Shown here in pieces: positions 52,591 through 60,387 of a stretch of 64,000 bases of DNA (positions within the stretch are counted from its first letter, which is position 1; every line of letters begins with the position of its first letter). Position numbers and translations under genes: made by a program. Origin of the DNA: Streptomyces tuirus. Its GTDB lineage: Bacteria > Actinomycetota > Actinomycetes > Streptomycetales > Streptomycetaceae. The DNA is taken from the NCBI RefSeq assembly GCF_014701095.1, contig NZ_AP023439.1, positions 3,460,001-3,524,000 of the forward strand. The letters run 5' to 3'. The notes beneath the pieces were generated by a model. It made no database searches and had not been told where the DNA came from. It worked only from the letters and a program-made list of their open reading frames with translations.

Positions 52591-53523
52591 TCAGACACCC
52601 GCCTCTTCACCCCGCGGCAGCGGAAAGTGCGTCCCTGTCAGCTCCTCCGAGACCCGCCACAGCCGCCGGGCGGTCAGCGGGTCGCCGGCCGCGCGGGAGC
52701 GGCCCACGAGGGTCGGCTTGCCGCGCATCTCGCCGAAGCCGTCGGGACCCACGTAGCTCGCCCCGGGGAGGTCCTCGGTGGCGGCGTAGAGGGTGGGGAG
52801 GGCGCCCGCGCGGTCGTCCTGTGCGAAGAACCGGTTGCCGAGGCTCATGAGGGCGCGCAGCACCGGGTTGGCGGCATGACTCTGGAGGTTGGTCGCCGCG
52901 TAGCCGGGGTGCGCGGCCAGGGCGCGGACCGGGGACCCCGACTCGGTGAGCCGGCGCTGAAGCTCCAGGGTGAACAGGAGGTTGGCCAGCTTGGACTGGG
53001 CGTATGCGCGCTGCGGGGTGTAGTTCGCCGCCATGTCCAGGTCGTCGAAGCCGATCCTCGCGCCACCCCAGCGGTGGGCGCCGGAGGAGACCGTGACGAC
53101 GCGGCCGGTGATCTGCGGCAGCAGCAGGTTCGTCAGGGCGAAGTGCCCGAGATGGTTCGTGCCGAACTGCATCTCGAAGCCGTCCTTGGTGCGCTGCCGG
53201 GGGAGCATCATCACCCCGGCGTTGTTGACGAGAAGGTGCAGTGGCTCCTTCCAGGCGTCGGCGAACGCCCGCACGGAGGCCAGGTCCGCCAGGTCCAGCC
53301 GGCGCACCTCGGTGCTGCCCGGCACGGTCGCCGCCGCGGCCCGCCCGCGCTCGGTGTCCCGCACGGCGAGGACGACGTGCGCCCCCGCCCGGGCCAGCGC
53401 GTGGGTCGCGGTGAGACCGATGCCGCTGTTGGCGCCGGTGACGACGACGGTCCTCCCGTCGAGGCCCGGGAGCCGGTCCGCGCTCCACGTCTCGCTGTTC
53501 TGGGTCTTCGTCTGCTCAGCCAT
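52591..53523 (-). CDS. Short-chain dehydrogenase/reductase
   Basis: 310 residues. Rossmann motif VVVTGANSGIG near residue 27, NNAG motif (LLVNNAGVMML) and active-site YAQSK (Tyr-X3-Lys) with upstream Ser (VVTVSSGAHRW). It resembles retinol/protochlorophyllide-reductase-type SDRs that act on lipophilic carbonyls with NADP(H). ATG 53523 has CGGAGG upstream and a consensus promoter. It is divergent from a TetR gene that probably represses it. Confidence 0.9.
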   Translation of the reverse strand: MAEQTKTQNSETWSADRLPGLDGRTVVVTGANSGIGLTATHALARAGAHVVLAVRDTERGRAAAATVPGSTEVRRLDLADLASVRAFADAWKEPLHLLVNNAGVMMLPRQRTKDGFEMQFGTNHLGHFALTNLLLPQITGRVVTVSSGAHRWGGARIGFDDLDMAANYTPQRAYAQSKLANLLFTLELQRRLTESGSPVRALAAHPGYAATNLQSHAANPVLRALMSLGNRFFAQDDRAGALPTLYAATEDLPGASYVGPDGFGEMRGKPTLVGRSRAAGDPLTARRLWRVSEELTGTHFPLPRGEEAGV

Positions 53524-53530
53524 GCCTCCG

Positions 53531-53559
53531 AATGTAGGCGGTGCCAACAATGCTGTCAA
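53531..53559 (-). promoter_or_regulatory. Consensus promoter of the SDR gene
   Basis: On the minus strand TTGACA and TACATT are separated by exactly 17 bp. The -35 overlaps one arm of the TetR operator, which fits repression by occlusion. Confidence 0.8.
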
Positions 53560-53577
53560 TGACAACAATGATGTCAT
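53559..53577. promoter_or_regulatory. Candidate TetR operator in the SDR/TetR divergent region
   Basis: ATGACA and TGTCAT form an inverted repeat with a 7-bp centre (19 bp in all). The same region is also a direct repeat of 18-bp units (53545-53562 and 53563-53580) starting CAACAATG. The site overlaps the SDR -35 and lies 28 bp before the tetR start. Confidence 0.65.
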
Positions 53578-53604
53578 CGCCAACATCGGGATACGATGGT
53601 CCGC

Positions 53605-54216
53605 ATGCCAGCAAGCCGCCCCGCCCCGGAGAGCCGCCCCTACCACCATGGGGACCTGCGCTCCACCCTGCTCGCCGGCGCGGAACGCACCCTGCGGGAG
53701 AAGGGGGTCGGCGCACTCTCGCTGCGCGAACTCGCCAGGGAGGCAGGGGTGAGTCACGCCGCACCCGGCCGCCACTTCAAGGACAAGCAGGCCCTGCTCA
53801 ACGCCCTGGCACTCGTCGGCTACGACCGGCTGGGCCAGGCCCTGGAGGGCGCCGACGACCCCGCTCTCCCGCTGGAGCAGCGGCTCACCGCGCTCGCCCG
53901 GGCCTATCTCGCCTTCTCGATCGACAACGCCGAGCTGCTGGAGCTCATGTACGCCCGCAAGCACGAGCCCGACGCGTCCGAGCAGCTGGCCGCGGCCGTG
54001 GACCGGACGGTCGGCTCCCTGGAGCGGGTCATCGCCGACGCCCAGGAGCGCGGCGAGATCATCGCGGGCGACCCGCAGTACCTCACCCTGGTGACCGGCG
54101 CGACCCTCCAGGGCATCGCCTCCTTCGCGGCGGGCGGCATGCTCGCCCCCGAGGCGGCCCTCGACGGCACCGAGGAGTTCGTCCACCTCCTCCTGCACGG
54201 CCTCAAGCCCCGCTGA
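53605..54216 (+). CDS. TetR/AcrR-family repressor
   Basis: 203 residues. N-terminal HTH (RSTLLAGAERTLREKGVGAL, LRELAREAGVSHAAPGRHFK) and a C-terminal ligand domain of the WHG type (GYDRLGQALEGADD...ARAYLAFSIDNAELLELMYA). TACGAT ends seven bases before ATG 53605, so this ATG rather than 53596 (which lies inside the -10) is likely the leaderless start. It probably controls the divergent SDR gene. Confidence 0.87.
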   Translation: MPASRPAPESRPYHHGDLRSTLLAGAERTLREKGVGALSLRELAREAGVSHAAPGRHFKDKQALLNALALVGYDRLGQALEGADDPALPLEQRLTALARAYLAFSIDNAELLELMYARKHEPDASEQLAAAVDRTVGSLERVIADAQERGEIIAGDPQYLTLVTGATLQGIASFAAGGMLAPEAALDGTEEFVHLLLHGLKPR

Positions 54217-54736
54217 TCCCCCCCCCGAAGGGGCCGCGGCGCCTTCACCGGCTGACGCCCCCCCACCCGGTGACAGACCGTCACCGAGCAACGCCGTCCA
54301 GGACTGTGGGGGCCACAAGGGCGGCCGGGGAACACAGGGCCCGCGGCAACCCAGCCGCGACCCCTTCCCCGTGCCCGGTAGCCTTCACCCGGAGAACACC
54401 GGCGCGACCACTCACCCGACCAGCCGTCAGAAACAGCCCCCAAAGGTGAGAAAGGCCGCAAGAGGGCACAACGACGGAACCGCATCCCAGGTTCCGCTCA
54501 GGCCTCATTGCCCGGGGTTACCTGCCGTGATACACAGAGTGACCATACGATCCTTCGTACACCGCCCGTCCGCACCCCTAGGGACCGGAGCGGAACGGTG
54601 GCAAGGTATTCGTACGAAACCCGCCAATCAATGACGCCAAGTCGACATACGACAGCATCATTGTCGGCGAGAATGAGGCCTGACCTCTGCACGACCGCAG
54701 AGGGCGCGGAACTACCCAACAGGGGCGGTGACTTAC
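54217..54736 (+). promoter_or_regulatory. Upstream region of the T4SS-like operon, no gene seen
   Basis: In these 520 bases I see no credible gene. A small hairpin, CCTCTGC / GCAGAGG (54684-54703), lies 34 bp before the first gene of the operon and would sit in its leader. AT-richer patches with TACGAT (54545) and TCGTACGA (54612) are promoter or operator candidates, but I cannot pair a -35 with confidence. Confidence 0.4.
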
Positions 54737-55045
54737 ATGCTCTTTGCGGCCGACAAGGGAGACATCAACACCATCATCGGTGGGATCGCTCCGGACTGGG
54801 GCCCCTTCGGCAGCCTGGGCAACGAGGCGAAGGTGATGATCGAGGTCGTGATGGCGGTGGCCATCCTGCTCTGCCTCGGCATCGCCATCTGGGGCGCCGC
54901 CAAGCAGCGCATCGGAGCCACCGCACTGCGCGACACCTTCAGCGCGGAGCAGGGCAAGGGCCTCATCATCGCGGGCCTGACGGGAGTCTTCATCATCGGC
55001 TCACTCGGGACGCTGTTCACCATCGTGTACGGCATGGCCGTGTAG
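54737..55045 (+). CDS. Small two-helix membrane protein, VirB2/pilin-like candidate
   Basis: 102 residues: a short polar N-terminus (MLFAADKGDINTIIGG), helix 1 (VMIEVVMAVAILLCLGIAIW), a basic cytoplasmic loop (AAKQRIGATALRDTFSAEQG) and helix 2 (IIAGLTGVFIIGSLGTLFTI). GGCGGTGA five bases before ATG 54737 is a good ribosome-binding site and overrides GTG 54728. Size, topology and first position in a T4SS-like operon resemble VirB2/TrbC subunits, but sequence alone does not prove this. Confidence 0.7.
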   Translation: MLFAADKGDINTIIGGIAPDWGPFGSLGNEAKVMIEVVMAVAILLCLGIAIWGAAKQRIGATALRDTFSAEQGKGLIIAGLTGVFIIGSLGTLFTIVYGMAV

Positions 55046-55134
55046 CCCGGGCACCACTCGCCCGGCCGGGCCCGCCCGGCCCCCCTCCATCCCACCCGCC
55101 CGTCGTGCCCACCGGCTGAGGTTGCGTTTCCCTG

Positions 55135-55257
55135 ATGTCGAGTCACCACACCGCGCCCGCGCGGGAACCAGCACGGCTACCGTCGTACGAGGAGTATGAG
55201 AAGTACGACCGGTACGAAGTGTTTCCGCACGACGTCGAGGGGGCGTACGCGGCATGA
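55135..55257 (+). CDS. 40-residue Tyr/Glu-rich micro-protein coupled to the next gene
   Basis: ATG 55135 opens a frame ending TGA at 55257, which overlaps the next ATG (ATGA). The peptide contains PSYEEYEKYDRYEVFPHDVE, an acidic Tyr-rich stretch unlike background GC-rich frames. No close Shine-Dalgarno is seen (GAGG 12 bases upstream). It may be a real subunit, or a translated coupling ORF that sets expression of the VirB8-like gene. Confidence 0.5.
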   Translation: MSSHHTAPAREPARLPSYEEYEKYDRYEVFPHDVEGAYAA

Positions 55258-56081
55258 CTCTCGGTGACGACCACGAGTCCTCCGGTGGCTACGCCGGCAC
55301 GGGCCAGACCCGCACCCGCCTGCCCGACTCCGGCGACGCCTTCGGCGACCCCCGCCGCCGCTCCTCCTCCCGCAGCCTGGTCACCGTGGTCGGCGTGGTG
55401 GTCCTCCTGATCGCAGCAATCGCCTTCGCGAACCGGGGGGACGGCGACAGTTCCTCTTCGACGAACGGCTCCTCCGGCACGCCTGACGCAGCGGCGACGG
55501 CGCCCTCCGGCCAACGCCCCGTCAAGTCCAAGTCCGCCGCCGGCATCCCGTCGGGCTTCGCCCAGGACCAGGAGGGGGCGGAGAGCGCCGCGGCGAACTA
55601 CGCCGTCGTCCTCGTCTCCGCCGACATCCTCAAGCCCGCGCGGCGACCCGAGATCGTCCGTCAGGTGTTCGACGCCGGCCGGGTCTCCGAGCTGGAGAGA
55701 AACCTCGACCGGGTCTACAGCAAGACGTTCCTGGAGAAGGTCGGCCTGGACGAGAACGGCGAAGCCCCCAAGGGCAGCACCTACGTCTCCCGCACCATGC
55801 CGGTCGGCACCAAGGTCACCGACTTCTCCGGCAGCACCGCCACCGTCGAGGTCTGGTGCACGGGCGTGTTCGGCATGACCGGGGAGACCTCGCAGAACCC
55901 GGTCACCAACGACTGGTTCACCATGACCCTCCAGCTGCGCTGGACCGACGGCGACTGGAAGGTCGACAGCTTCTCCCAGAAGGACGGCCCCGCGCCGGTC
56001 AACGGCGACAACAAGGTGTCGACCTCGGAAGACATCTCCAAGGCCGTCGAGGAGTTCGGAGGGTTCACGTATGCCCGGTAA
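55254..56081 (+). CDS. Single-pass membrane protein, VirB8/TcpC-like candidate
   Basis: 275 residues: cytoplasmic 1-38, membrane helix about 39-58 (LVTVVGVVVLLIAAIAFANR), a Ser/Gly/Thr-rich linker and an extracytoplasmic domain from about 95. The outer domain (EGAESAAANYAVVLVSADIL, TATVEVWCTGVFGMTGETSQ, TMTLQLRWTDGDWKVDSFSQ) has the alpha+beta NTF2-like strand pattern of VirB8/TcpC proteins. ATG 55254 overlaps the upstream micro-ORF stop; its own stop lies 11 bp inside the next gene. The family call is structural inference. Confidence 0.75.
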   Translation: MTLGDDHESSGGYAGTGQTRTRLPDSGDAFGDPRRRSSSRSLVTVVGVVVLLIAAIAFANRGDGDSSSSTNGSSGTPDAAATAPSGQRPVKSKSAAGIPSGFAQDQEGAESAAANYAVVLVSADILKPARRPEIVRQVFDAGRVSELERNLDRVYSKTFLEKVGLDENGEAPKGSTYVSRTMPVGTKVTDFSGSTATVEVWCTGVFGMTGETSQNPVTNDWFTMTLQLRWTDGDWKVDSFSQKDGPAPVNGDNKVSTSEDISKAVEEFGGFTYAR

Positions 56082-57402
56082 CCCGCGCCGCGCCGTCAAG
56101 GTCGCTGCAACCCTCACCGCCGTACAGACCACCCTGGTCCTGTTCGCCGCCCGGGCCACAGCCGCACCCACACCGTCGCCCAGCCCCAGCAACGACAACT
56201 GCTCCCTGCTCTCCGGCAGGGCACGCGAAATCTGCGAAGGCGACACCGGCAGCGGAGGCGGCGGCGGTGGAACGTCCCGCCTCGACCCCACCTCCACCCT
56301 CGACCCCCTCTCCTCCCTCGCCAAGGGCTGCGCCGACGCCGCCTCCTGGACCGTCGACAAGCTCAGCGACGCCGTGAAGGAGACCGCCGAGGTCGACTTC
56401 ACCAACCCCAAGTTCCTCCAGCAGTACGCCGTCGTCTTCGCCGCGTCGACGATCCTCACGCTCCTGCTCTGGCTCCTGGCCGTCGCCAAACGAGCCGTCC
56501 GCGGCGTCCCGCTGACCACCGCCCTGTCCGAAGCGATCGGCTTCCTCTGGCTGACCGTCCTCGCCTCCGCCTTCACCCCCCTGATCCTCTACACCGTCGT
56601 CTCCGCCACCGACGGCGTCACCGAGGTCCTCGCCAAAGCCACCGGCGACCAGACCGACGCGTTCTTCGGCACCTTCTCCGAGGCCCTCAAGAAGGGCGAG
56701 GACATCGGCGGCGGCCCGATCATGCTGATCGTCGTCTCCCTGGTCAGCATCCTCGCCGCCGGCGTCCTCTGGCTGGAGCTCGTCATCAGGGCCGCGCTCC
56801 TCTACGTCGGCGCCCTCCTCGGCACCGTCGTCTACGCCGGCCTCGTCGACAAGAACCTGTGGGGCCACGTCCGCCGCTGGGCCGGCATCATGATCGCGGT
56901 CATCCTCATCAAACCGGTGATCGTCATCGTCCTCGGCCTCGCCGGCGCACTCTCCGCCGACGACGGCCCGAACGCCTTCTCCGCCGTCGTCTCCGGCCTC
57001 GCCATCATCCTGCTCGCCATCTTCGCCAGCGCGATGATCTACCGCTTCGTCCCCGGCTTCGGCGACGAGATCGCCGGCTCCCGCAACAACCGCCTGATGC
57101 AGGGCGCCGAAGGCAAGGCCGCCGCCGTCATCAGCTCCCCGGCGTCCCTCGTCGCGCAGGGCATCAAGACCCACAGCACCCGCGCCGACAACAACGGCGG
57201 AGGCAGCCAGTCCTCCGCCCCCCGCCCCAGCAACCCCGCCTCCGGCGGAGTCGCCGCGCACAGTGCGCGCACCTCGAACGGCGGCGGCGGATCTGTCCCC
57301 TCCGCCGCACCCGCCCCCCGTTCGAGCAGCCCCGTCAACACTCCCCACGCCAGCAACACCCGCAACAGCAGTACCAATCGCACGGGAGGTGAAGGGCGTT
57401 GA
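56071..57402 (+). CDS. Polytopic membrane protein, VirB6/TrbL-like
   Basis: 443 residues. Signal peptide (1-31), an external Gly-rich segment, then about six membrane helices from residue 110 (YAVVFAASTILTLLLWLLAV, EAIGFLWLTVLASAFTPLIL, IMLIVVSLVSILAAGVLWLE, ALLYVGALLGTVVYAGLV, IMIAVILIKPVIVIVLGL, LAIILLAIFASAMIYRFVPG). The C-terminal ~90 residues are Ser/Asn/Gly-rich and disordered. This is the layout of VirB6/TrbL inner-membrane channel components. Confidence 0.8.
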   Translation: MPGNPRRAVKVAATLTAVQTTLVLFAARATAAPTPSPSPSNDNCSLLSGRAREICEGDTGSGGGGGGTSRLDPTSTLDPLSSLAKGCADAASWTVDKLSDAVKETAEVDFTNPKFLQQYAVVFAASTILTLLLWLLAVAKRAVRGVPLTTALSEAIGFLWLTVLASAFTPLILYTVVSATDGVTEVLAKATGDQTDAFFGTFSEALKKGEDIGGGPIMLIVVSLVSILAAGVLWLELVIRAALLYVGALLGTVVYAGLVDKNLWGHVRRWAGIMIAVILIKPVIVIVLGLAGALSADDGPNAFSAVVSGLAIILLAIFASAMIYRFVPGFGDEIAGSRNNRLMQGAEGKAAAVISSPASLVAQGIKTHSTRADNNGGGSQSSAPRPSNPASGGVAAHSARTSNGGGGSVPSAAPAPRSSSPVNTPHASNTRNSSTNRTGGEGR

Positions 57403-58955
57403 CGACCGAGTCCCACGTGTCCCATCCGGTCACGCCCCGCCGGACATATCTGATCGGCCGCGCCCGGCCGAACGCGATCATCGGCCGCAACCGCGAGACC
57501 GGCGAGATCGCCCTGATCGTCGTGGGCGCGTTCCTCGGCATGATGTGCGGGCTCCTCGTCCCGGTGCTGAGCCTGCGCATCGTGCTGCTCGCCGGCTTCC
57601 CCATGCTCGCGCTGTCCGCGGTCTACGTGCCGTACAAGCACCGCACGTTCTACAAGTGGTTCGAGATCAACCGCAGCTACAAGCGGACCCTCAAACAGGG
57701 CACCGCCTACCGCTCCGCCGTCATCGAGGCCGGCACCCGGCTCGACGGCCGCGAGGTCGAGATCGGCCCGCCCCCCGGCATCGGCCGCATCACCTGGCTG
57801 GCCGCCCCCTTCGGCCCCGACGAGATCGCCGTGCTCCTGCACGCCGACCGCAAGACCGTCACCGCCGCCATCGAGATCGAGGGCCCCGGCGTCGGCCTGC
57901 GCGACAGCGAGGACCAGGAAGCCCTCGTCGACCGCTTCGGCACCCTGCTCAAGCACGTCGCCAACGGCGACGGCTTCGTCACCCGCATCCAGATGCTGGC
58001 CCGCACCCTCCCCGCCGACCCGGACGCCCACGCCAAGGACGTCGCCGTCCGCGGCGACGAAAGGGCCCTGCCCTGGCTCCAGGAGTCCTACGACCAGCTC
58101 CAGTCGATGGTGTCCACCAGCAGCGAGCAGCACCGCGCCTACCTCGTCGCCTGCATGCACTACACGCGCGACCTCGCCGCCGAGGCCAACGCCATGGCCC
58201 GCGCCGCCCGCGCCCACGGCGGCAAGGTCGACCGCGACGCCGGACTCGCCGTCGTCATGGCCCGCGAGCTCACCGACATCTGCTCGCGCCTCCAGGAAGC
58301 CGACATCCGGGTACGCCAGCCCCTCGGCCAGAGCCGGCTGTCCTCCCTGATCCACTCCATGTACGACCCGGACCACCCGATCGACCACATCCAGGCGATG
58401 ACCAAGCGCAACGCCTGGCCGGCCGAACTGGACGCCATGGAGCCCACCTACCTCCAGGCCAAGACCCGCGAGTCCTCCACCCGCGCCCCCTGGTGCCACG
58501 CCACGGCCTGGGTGAAGGAGTGGCCGATGACCCCCGTCGGCGTCAACTTCCTCGCCCCGCTGCTCGTCCACACCCCGGACGTCATCCGCACCGTCGCCGT
58601 CACCATGGACCTCGAACCCACCGAGGTCGCCATCGAGCGCATGCTCACCGAGAAGACCAACGACGAGGCCGAGGCGTCCCGCGCCGCCAAGATGAACCGC
58701 ACCGTCGACCCCCGCGACATCGCCGCGCACTCCCGCCTCGACCAGCGCGGCGAGGACCTCGCCAGCGGCGCCGCCGGCGTCAACCTCGTCGGCTACATCA
58801 CCGTCTCCTCCCGCTCACCCGACTCCCTCGCCCGCGACAAGCGGACGATAAGGGCCTCGGCCGGAAAGTCGTACCTGAAGCTGGAATGGTGCGACCGCGA
58901 GCACCACCGCGCCTTCGTGAACACCCTTCCCTTCGCCACCGGCATTCGGAGGTAG
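57399..58955 (+). CDS. VirB3/PrgI-like membrane region fused to VirB4 N-terminal-like domain (SCO6880 family)
   Basis: 518 residues. Two membrane helices near 38-76 (IALIVVGAFLGMMCGLLVPV, IVLLAGFPMLALSAVYVPYK) follow a basic N-terminus, as in VirB3/PrgI. The remaining ~440 residues are soluble and match the non-ATPase N-terminal half of VirB4-type proteins; no Walker motif is present. TTG 57399 is the start: GGGAGGTGA lies seven bases upstream and TTGA overlaps the previous stop. The next gene supplies the ATPase half. I recall this as the SCO6880 family of Streptomyces. Confidence 0.78.
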   Translation: MTTESHVSHPVTPRRTYLIGRARPNAIIGRNRETGEIALIVVGAFLGMMCGLLVPVLSLRIVLLAGFPMLALSAVYVPYKHRTFYKWFEINRSYKRTLKQGTAYRSAVIEAGTRLDGREVEIGPPPGIGRITWLAAPFGPDEIAVLLHADRKTVTAAIEIEGPGVGLRDSEDQEALVDRFGTLLKHVANGDGFVTRIQMLARTLPADPDAHAKDVAVRGDERALPWLQESYDQLQSMVSTSSEQHRAYLVACMHYTRDLAAEANAMARAARAHGGKVDRDAGLAVVMARELTDICSRLQEADIRVRQPLGQSRLSSLIHSMYDPDHPIDHIQAMTKRNAWPAELDAMEPTYLQAKTRESSTRAPWCHATAWVKEWPMTPVGVNFLAPLLVHTPDVIRTVAVTMDLEPTEVAIERMLTEKTNDEAEASRAAKMNRTVDPRDIAAHSRLDQRGEDLASGAAGVNLVGYITVSSRSPDSLARDKRTIRASAGKSYLKLEWCDREHHRAFVNTLPFATGIRR

Positions 58956-58961
58956 GACCTG

Positions 58962-60371
58962 ATGCGGGACCCGCTGTCCGTCCTCACCGACGCCTTCACC
59001 TCCTTCCTCTTCGGGAAGGTCGAGACGACCAGGCTCCCGGTGCGCACGTCCACGGGCCAGGCCCAGGCGGTCTACCTCCCGACCGCCGCCCCCGGCCTCG
59101 GCGACTCCGGCGTCATCATCGGCCGCGAGGTGTACTCCGGAAAGGGCTACATCTACGACCCCTTCCAGCTCTACGGCCAGCAACTCCCCGCCCCCCACTG
59201 GCTGGTCCTCGGCGAGTCCGGCAACGGCAAGTCGGCGCTGGAAAAAACGTACGTCCTGCGCCAGCTCCGCTTCCGCGACCGCCAGGTCGTCGTCCTGGAC
59301 GCCCAGGGCGAGGACGGCGTCGGCGAGTGGAACCTCATCGCGCAGGAGCTGGGCATAACTCCCATCCGCCTGGACCCGACAGCGGCCCTGGACATGGGAA
59401 TCCGCCTCAACCCGCTCGACCCCGCGATCACCACCACGGGCCAGCTCGCCCTGCTCCGGACGATCATCGAGGTCGCCATGGGGCACGGCCTCGACGAACG
59501 CTCGGGCTTCGCCCTCAAGGTCGCCCACGCCTACGTCAACGAGACCATCGTCGACCGCCAGCCGGTCCTGACCGACATCGTCGAGCAGCTGCGCCACCCC
59601 GAACCCAAGTCCGCCGAGGCGATGAACGTCGCCATAGACGACGTACGGGCCTGGGGCCTCGACGTCGCCCTGGTCCTGGACCGCCTGGTCGACGGTGACC
59701 TGCGCGGCATGTTCGACGGCCCCACCACGGTCGGCATCGACCTGGACGCCCCGCTCATCGTCTTCGACCTGTCCCACATCGACCGCAACTCCATCGCCAT
59801 GCCCATCCTCATGGCGATCGTCGGCGTGTGGCTGGAGCACACCTGGATCCGCCCCGACCGGAAGAAGCGCATCTTCCTGGTCGAGGAGGCCTGGCACATC
59901 ATCAACAGCCCCTTCGTCGCCCAGCTGTTCCAGCGCCTGCTGAAGTTCGGCCGACGCCTGGGCCTGTCCTTCGTGGCGGTCGTCCACCACCTCTCCGACG
60001 TCGTCGACGGCGCGGCCGCCAAGGAGGCCGCGGCCATCCTGAAGATGGCCTCGACCAGGACGATCTACGCGCAGAAGGCGGACGAGGCGAGGGCGACGGG
60101 CCGCGTCCTGGGCCTCCCCCGCTGGGCGGTGGAGATCATCCCGACGCTCACCCCCGGCATCGCCGTCTGGGACGTCAACGGCAACGTCCAGGTCGTCAAA
60201 CACCTGGTCACGGAGACCGAACGCCCCCTGGTCTTCACCGACCGCGCGATGACCGAGGCCTCCACCGACCTCACGGACGACGCCCTGCACGCCGCCGAAC
60301 TCGAGGCGGAGGAACGCGCCGCGGCCTTCGTGGAGCACCACCTGGGCGACTCCGAATCGACGGTGGCGTAG
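58962..60371 (+). CDS. VirB4/TraC-type ATPase domain protein
   Basis: 469 residues with Walker A GESGNGKSA (84-92), QVVVLDAQGED, Walker B IFLVEEAW (304-311) and downstream VVHHLSDV, the RecA-like core of VirB4. It lacks the long N-terminal half usual for VirB4; that half appears to be the separate product of the preceding gene (6-bp gap). GGAGGTAGG precedes ATG 58962. It probably energises assembly or transport by the membrane complex. Confidence 0.88.
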   Translation: MRDPLSVLTDAFTSFLFGKVETTRLPVRTSTGQAQAVYLPTAAPGLGDSGVIIGREVYSGKGYIYDPFQLYGQQLPAPHWLVLGESGNGKSALEKTYVLRQLRFRDRQVVVLDAQGEDGVGEWNLIAQELGITPIRLDPTAALDMGIRLNPLDPAITTTGQLALLRTIIEVAMGHGLDERSGFALKVAHAYVNETIVDRQPVLTDIVEQLRHPEPKSAEAMNVAIDDVRAWGLDVALVLDRLVDGDLRGMFDGPTTVGIDLDAPLIVFDLSHIDRNSIAMPILMAIVGVWLEHTWIRPDRKKRIFLVEEAWHIINSPFVAQLFQRLLKFGRRLGLSFVAVVHHLSDVVDGAAAKEAAAILKMASTRTIYAQKADEARATGRVLGLPRWAVEIIPTLTPGIAVWDVNGNVQVVKHLVTETERPLVFTDRAMTEASTDLTDDALHAAELEAEERAAAFVEHHLGDSESTVA

Positions 60372-60387
60372 GCACAGGGGAGGACGC

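Noticed and set aside
52175-52756. Repetitive ORFs over the minisatellite on both strands
   Set aside because: Periodicity follows from a 75-bp unit divisible by three; no start signal or similarity.
54371-54719. 87-codon plus-strand and 73-codon minus-strand ORFs upstream of the T4SS-like operon
   Set aside because: No ribosome-binding site, no hydrophobic or conserved pattern, and they overlap each other.
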